Source: Mayfieldus profundus (GTDB lineage Bacteria; Actinomycetota; Thermoleophilia; Solirubrobacterales; 70-9). From it: a DNA stretch of 7,295 bases. The position numbers and the translations under genes were made by a program. A model generated the notes under the pieces. The model saw nothing but the letters and a program-made list of their open reading frames with translations, ran no database searches and was not told the DNA's origin. The stretch is taken from assembly GCA_038040325.1 (NCBI GenBank), contig JBBPIM010000065.1, positions 1-7,295 on the forward strand, written 5' to 3'. This document shows, piece by piece, positions 5,896 to 7,295 of the stretch (the first letter of the stretch is position 1; each line of letters begins with the position of its first letter).

Positions 5896-5914
5896 GCTTC
5901 TCGCGCAAAGCGGT
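5896..5914 (+). repeat. 19-mer direct repeat, copy 1
   Basis: GCTTCTCGCGCAAAGCGGT is repeated exactly at 6044-6062. Its end forms a small hairpin with the next bases (GCAAA 5905-5909 with TTTGC 5914-5918). Degenerate relatives are seen at 5672-5686 and 6149-6167. A long hairpin starts 49 nt from its first base. Confidence 0.7.
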
Positions 5915-5944
5915 TTGCCTCGCTCCACGCCGCGGACGGGAGTT

Positions 5945-5984
5945 CGGAAGCCTTTTGTCCCCCCTGGGGGACCTAAGGCTTCCG
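5945..5984. repeat. Long two-part hairpin A
   Basis: CGGAAGCCTT (5945-5954) pairs perfectly with AAGGCTTCCG (5975-5984). Inside, GTCCCCC (5957-5963) pairs with GGGGGAC (5966-5972), leaving only a 2x2 internal loop and a tiny apical loop. Neither strand has a T-run after the stem. It shares its layout and outer GAAGC/GCTTC stem core with the hairpin at 6091-6130. Confidence 0.75.
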
Positions 5985-6022
5985 ATCGTCGTGGATCCGC
6001 CTGGGGGGCCTGCTTTCGCTTT

Positions 6023-6038
6023 CGCCTGACACCAGGCG
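6023..6038. repeat. Small hairpin (6-bp stem, 4-nt loop)
   Basis: CGCCTG (6023-6028) pairs with CAGGCG (6033-6038) around the loop ACAC. It lies between hairpin A and the second 19-mer. Confidence 0.45.
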
Positions 6039-6043
6039 CGACG

Positions 6044-6062
6044 GCTTCTCGCGCAAAGCGGT
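6044..6062 (+). repeat. 19-mer direct repeat, copy 2
   Basis: This is an exact copy of 5896-5914, 148 nt downstream. The following hairpin starts 47 nt from its first base, almost the same offset as for copy 1, so the two make a composite repeat unit. Confidence 0.7.
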
Positions 6063-6090
6063 GGTCCGGATGGCCCCCGCCGGTGCGCGC

Positions 6091-6130
6091 GTGAAGCCTT
6101 GAGGGGTCCATAGCCCCCACAAAGCTTCAC
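6091..6130. repeat. Long two-part hairpin B
   Basis: GTGAAGC (6091-6097) pairs with GCTTCAC (6124-6130), TTG (6099-6101) with CAA (6120-6122), and GGGG (6103-6106) with CCCC (6115-6118), with single mismatches between them. Its length (40 nt) and architecture equal hairpin A, but the inner stem has its G and C strands swapped relative to A. Confidence 0.7.
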
Positions 6131-6141
6131 TCGGTGTCACA

Positions 6142-6168
6142 GACCGCCCCTTTCGCGTGAAAGCGGTC
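6142..6168. repeat. Hairpin C with GCGT loop
   Basis: GACCGC (6142-6147) pairs with GCGGTC (6163-6168). After a CCC bulge, TTTC (6151-6154) pairs with GAAA (6159-6162) around the loop GCGT. The right half (6149-6167) is a diverged relative of the 19-mer. Confidence 0.55.
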
Positions 6169-6222
6169 GCATTCGACGTCGGGCGAAACCTTGTAGGCGC
6201 AGTGTCGACCGCAGCAGCTCGT

Positions 6223-6335
6223 CGGGCCGCGGCGGTCGTCGAGGCCTCGAGGGGGCGTGTCCGAGGAGGCGCAAGCCGACGAGTGGAGCCGAAGGCGACC
6301 AGCCCCCGAGAGGCCGGCACGAGCGACGCGGCCCG
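6223..6335 (-). repeat. Large imperfect hairpin element, copy 2 (downstream of DUF3618 gene)
   Basis: The arms pair as 9 bp (6223-6231 with 6327-6335), a partly paired 11-nt-per-side segment (including TCGT 6236-6239 with ACGA 6319-6322), 6 bp (6243-6248 with 6310-6315), a tandem GA/GA internal loop, and 6 bp (6251-6256 with 6302-6307). They enclose a 45-nt apical region. The core 6262-6299 is the inverted counterpart of 5716-5752 with 36 of 38 aligned positions identical. The element ends 33 nt past the DUF3618 stop codon and has the same orientation relative to that gene as copy 1 has to the transporter. The arm sequences differ from copy 1 yet remain self-complementary. Confidence 0.8.
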
Positions 6336-6347
6336 CGGACCACGCCG

Positions 6348-6367
6348 CGGACTTCCCACGAAGTCCG
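6348..6367 (-). terminator. Hairpin directly after the DUF3618 stop codon
   Basis: CGGACTTC (6348-6355) pairs perfectly with GAAGTCCG (6360-6367) around a 4-nt loop, and the stem begins one base past the stop codon of the minus-strand operon. No T-run follows, as is common for terminators in high-GC actinobacteria. A role in termination or in protecting the 3' end is inferred from its position. Confidence 0.5.
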
Positions 6368-6368
6368 G

Positions 6369-6608
6369 CTAGCCCCGGCGTCTACGGAACAGCGAGACGG
6401 CTGCGGCCACTCCGCCGCCGATCACGAAGCCGGCCACCGCGGCCCCGGCCAGCGCGGCCTGGCGGTTGTCGGCCAGCTGGCGGCGCCAGTCGGTGAGCTC
6501 GCCCACCTTGGAGCGGAGGTCGTTCACCGAGAAGGCCAGCTCATTGCGGGTCTCCTCGATGGACGAGCGGATCTGCTCGGGCGTGCGGTTCGCGGGCAGG
6601 TTGGCCAT
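6369..6608 (-). CDS. DUF3618 domain membrane protein
   Basis: The 79-residue product has the DUF3618 pattern: an N-terminal helix with RTPEQIRSSIEETRNELAFS (about 8-27) continuing into DLRSKVGEL, then a single membrane segment (about 50-74, glycine/alanine-rich) and a short arginine-rich cytoplasmic end (RRRRG). Function is unknown; these proteins are commonly encoded beside Holin-X family proteins in actinobacteria, as here. The ATG at 6606-6608 lies 2 nt after the Holin-X stop. A GAGGAG sequence about 10 nt upstream, inside the end of that gene, is a good ribosome binding site. The frame is open to the left end of the operon, but the extra upstream residues are a shadow of the neighbouring gene. 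Confidence 0.85.
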   Translation of the reverse strand: MANLPANRTPEQIRSSIEETRNELAFSVNDLRSKVGELTDWRRQLADNRQAALAGAAVAGFVIGGGVAAAVSLFRRRRG

Positions 6609-6610
6609 GG

Positions 6611-7063
6611 TCAGCTCGTCTCCTCTTGACGGTCGAGTGAACGGCCCAGCTGGTCGCGCTCGACCTTCTGATGCTCGAGCGACTGGCGCGTGAGCTTGGC
6701 CTCCTCGATCGCGAGATCGGGGGTGGGCGGCCCGCTGGAGAGCCAGTGCTTGGCCAGCAGCCCCGCGACGGCACCCATGACGATCAGGAGCAGGGTGACG
6801 ATGCCGAAGCCGATCCAGGCGTCGTCGAAGATGTCGGCCAGCAGCCAGGCGACGGTGTTCAGCGCCATCACCAGCGCGAAGACCAGGAAAACGCCTGCGG
6901 CTGCTCCAACCGCCGCGCCCTTGCCCAGGGTCTTGACCTTCTGCGTGACCTCCGCCTTGGCGAGCTCGATCTCCTCGCGCACCAGCAGCGAGGCCTTCTC
7001 GGAGACCTCCGAGACGATCTCGCCGAGGTTCTTGTCGGCTCCGTTGTCCGAGGGAGGGGTCAT
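6611..7063 (-). CDS. Holin-X / phage holin family protein (PF07332-like)
   Basis: This 150-residue protein has an amphipathic N-terminal helix (LGEIVSEVSEKASLLVREEI, 13-32, then ELAKAEVTQKV), two membrane segments (about 49-73 and 84-105) and a charged, coiled-coil-like tail (about 116-148). This is the layout of the actinobacterial putative Holin-X family, which despite its name is usually chromosomal and of unknown function. No other phage gene is near. The ATG at 7061-7063 is preferred because it overlaps the upstream stop as ATGA and gives the family N-terminus; the frame stays open further upstream, but those arginine-rich residues look like a shadow. It is coupled to the DUF3618 gene 2 nt downstream. 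Confidence 0.87.
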   Translation of the reverse strand: MTPPSDNGADKNLGEIVSEVSEKASLLVREEIELAKAEVTQKVKTLGKGAAVGAAAGVFLVFALVMALNTVAWLLADIFDDAWIGFGIVTLLLIVMGAVAGLLAKHWLSSGPPTPDLAIEEAKLTRQSLEHQKVERDQLGRSLDRQEETS

Positions 7064-7295
7064 CGGCCGAGGTACCGCAGCACACCGGCCACCAGCAGGC
7101 CGCCGGCGAACGCGGCCCCCACGTACAGCTCGGGCTTCTCGGCGAACGCGTCGTGGCCCGCGAGGTCCGCTCCCTCGGGCGAGCCCACAGGGGCGAAGCC
7201 GGGGTCGGCGCCGGTGGGGGCGTTGCCGGCGGCACGCGGGGGCCAGGGTGGGGGGGCGGAAGCCGCACAAAAAAAAAGGGGCGGTCCAAAACGAA
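7060..7295 (-). CDS. Partial small membrane protein, 5' end outside the window
   Basis: A frame open from the right window edge ends at a TGA at 7060-7062 that overlaps the Holin-X ATG (ATGA). Its last residues are protein-like: AFAEKPELYVGAAFAGGLLV and onward to a basic end LRYLGR, a single C-terminal membrane segment. This is the kind of one-TM protein often found in front of Holin-X/DUF3618 pairs. The more distal part is proline/alanine-rich and passes through runs of seven G (7250-7256) and nine A (7269-7277 on the plus strand), so the frame beyond about 7240 should not be trusted. The true start may be missing or lost to sequence errors at the contig end. Confidence 0.55.
   Translation of the reverse strand, partial: RFGPPLFFCAASAPPPWPPRAAGNAPTGADPGFAPVGSPEGADLAGHDAFAEKPELYVGAAFAGGLLVAGVLRYLGR

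Larger units (their letters stand above)
5657..6368. other. Gene-free hairpin-rich island between convergent genes
   Basis: This 712-nt stretch separates the convergent ends of the transporter and the DUF3618 gene. The short frames within it show no protein-like composition and mostly translate inverted repeats, so I call no CDS. It contains two large related hairpins at its edges in opposite orientation (5680-5791, 6223-6335), a 19-mer repeated exactly (5896-5914, 6044-6062), each copy followed at 47-49 nt by a long hairpin (5945-5984, 6091-6130), further hairpins (6023-6038, 6142-6168, 6348-6367) and a promoter-like sequence (5799-5826). Each element is listed separately. It could be a cluster of structured repeat elements, a non-autonomous mobile element with long terminal inverted repeats, or a non-coding RNA locus. 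Confidence 0.7.

Noticed and set aside
5653..6120. Minus-strand 155-codon and overlapping short frames in the hairpin island
   Set aside because: They translate the inverted repeats, so similar peptides (for example GLVAFGSTRRL) appear from both large hairpins in different contexts. They lack ribosome binding sites and protein-like composition.
5896..6167. CRISPR array
   Set aside because: There are only two exact 19-mer copies with unequal spacing to weak relatives, the intervening sequence holds hairpins rather than unique spacers, and there are no cas genes.
5680..6335. Integron attC sites
   Set aside because: The large hairpins have the right length, but attC keeps its outer boxes and varies in the middle. 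Here the middle is conserved and the ends vary, and no GTTRRRY box pair or cassette ORFs are present.
6611..7063. Prophage lysis module
   Set aside because: Holin-X family proteins are usually chromosomal in actinobacteria. No endolysin, structural, integrase or attachment-site sequence is seen.

Overview
This is a high-GC chromosomal window that looks like an actinobacterium, most likely of the Thermoleophilia/Solirubrobacterales type. That placement is inferred from base composition, from the protein families present (Holin-X, DUF3618, HpnA-like epimerase, the ErpA/BolA/Grx4 set) and from the many gene starts with a -10-like hexamer 7-10 nt upstream of the start codon and no Shine-Dalgarno sequence. 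It cannot be proved from one window. The right edge, and perhaps the left, reads like a contig end.

Region 1 (121-1155) is an iron-sulfur trafficking module. An A-type carrier (ErpA/IscA-like, minus strand) is divergent from a BolA protein and a CGFS monothiol glutaredoxin. The last two overlap by 4 bp. Only 28 bp separate the divergent start codons.

Region 2 (1162-3585, minus strand) is a tight operon. In transcription order it holds an HpnA-like NAD-dependent epimerase/reductase, a small CxC thioredoxin-fold (GST-N/glutaredoxin-like) protein, a 72-residue basic protein, and an acyl-CoA dehydrogenase/flavin monooxygenase-like gene. That last gene is broken by an internal deletion plus frameshift.

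Region 3 (3647-5656, plus strand) holds a DegV/FakB-family fatty-acid-binding protein and an AI-2E/PerM-family membrane transporter.

Region 4 (5657-6368) has no credible gene. It is a dense island of inverted repeats between two convergent genes. At its edges lie two ~112-nt imperfect hairpins in opposite orientation. They share a nearly identical 37/38-nt apical core, while their stems differ in sequence but stay self-complementary. Each lies just downstream of the stop codon of its neighbouring gene, in the same orientation relative to that gene. Between them are a repeated 19-mer followed at equal distance by a long hairpin (twice), further hairpins and an orphan promoter-like sequence. 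This is the most unusual part of the window.

Region 5 (6369-7295, minus strand) is a translationally coupled cluster of small membrane proteins: a partial one-TM protein cut by the window edge, a Holin-X family protein and a DUF3618 protein. A hairpin lies immediately after the last stop codon.
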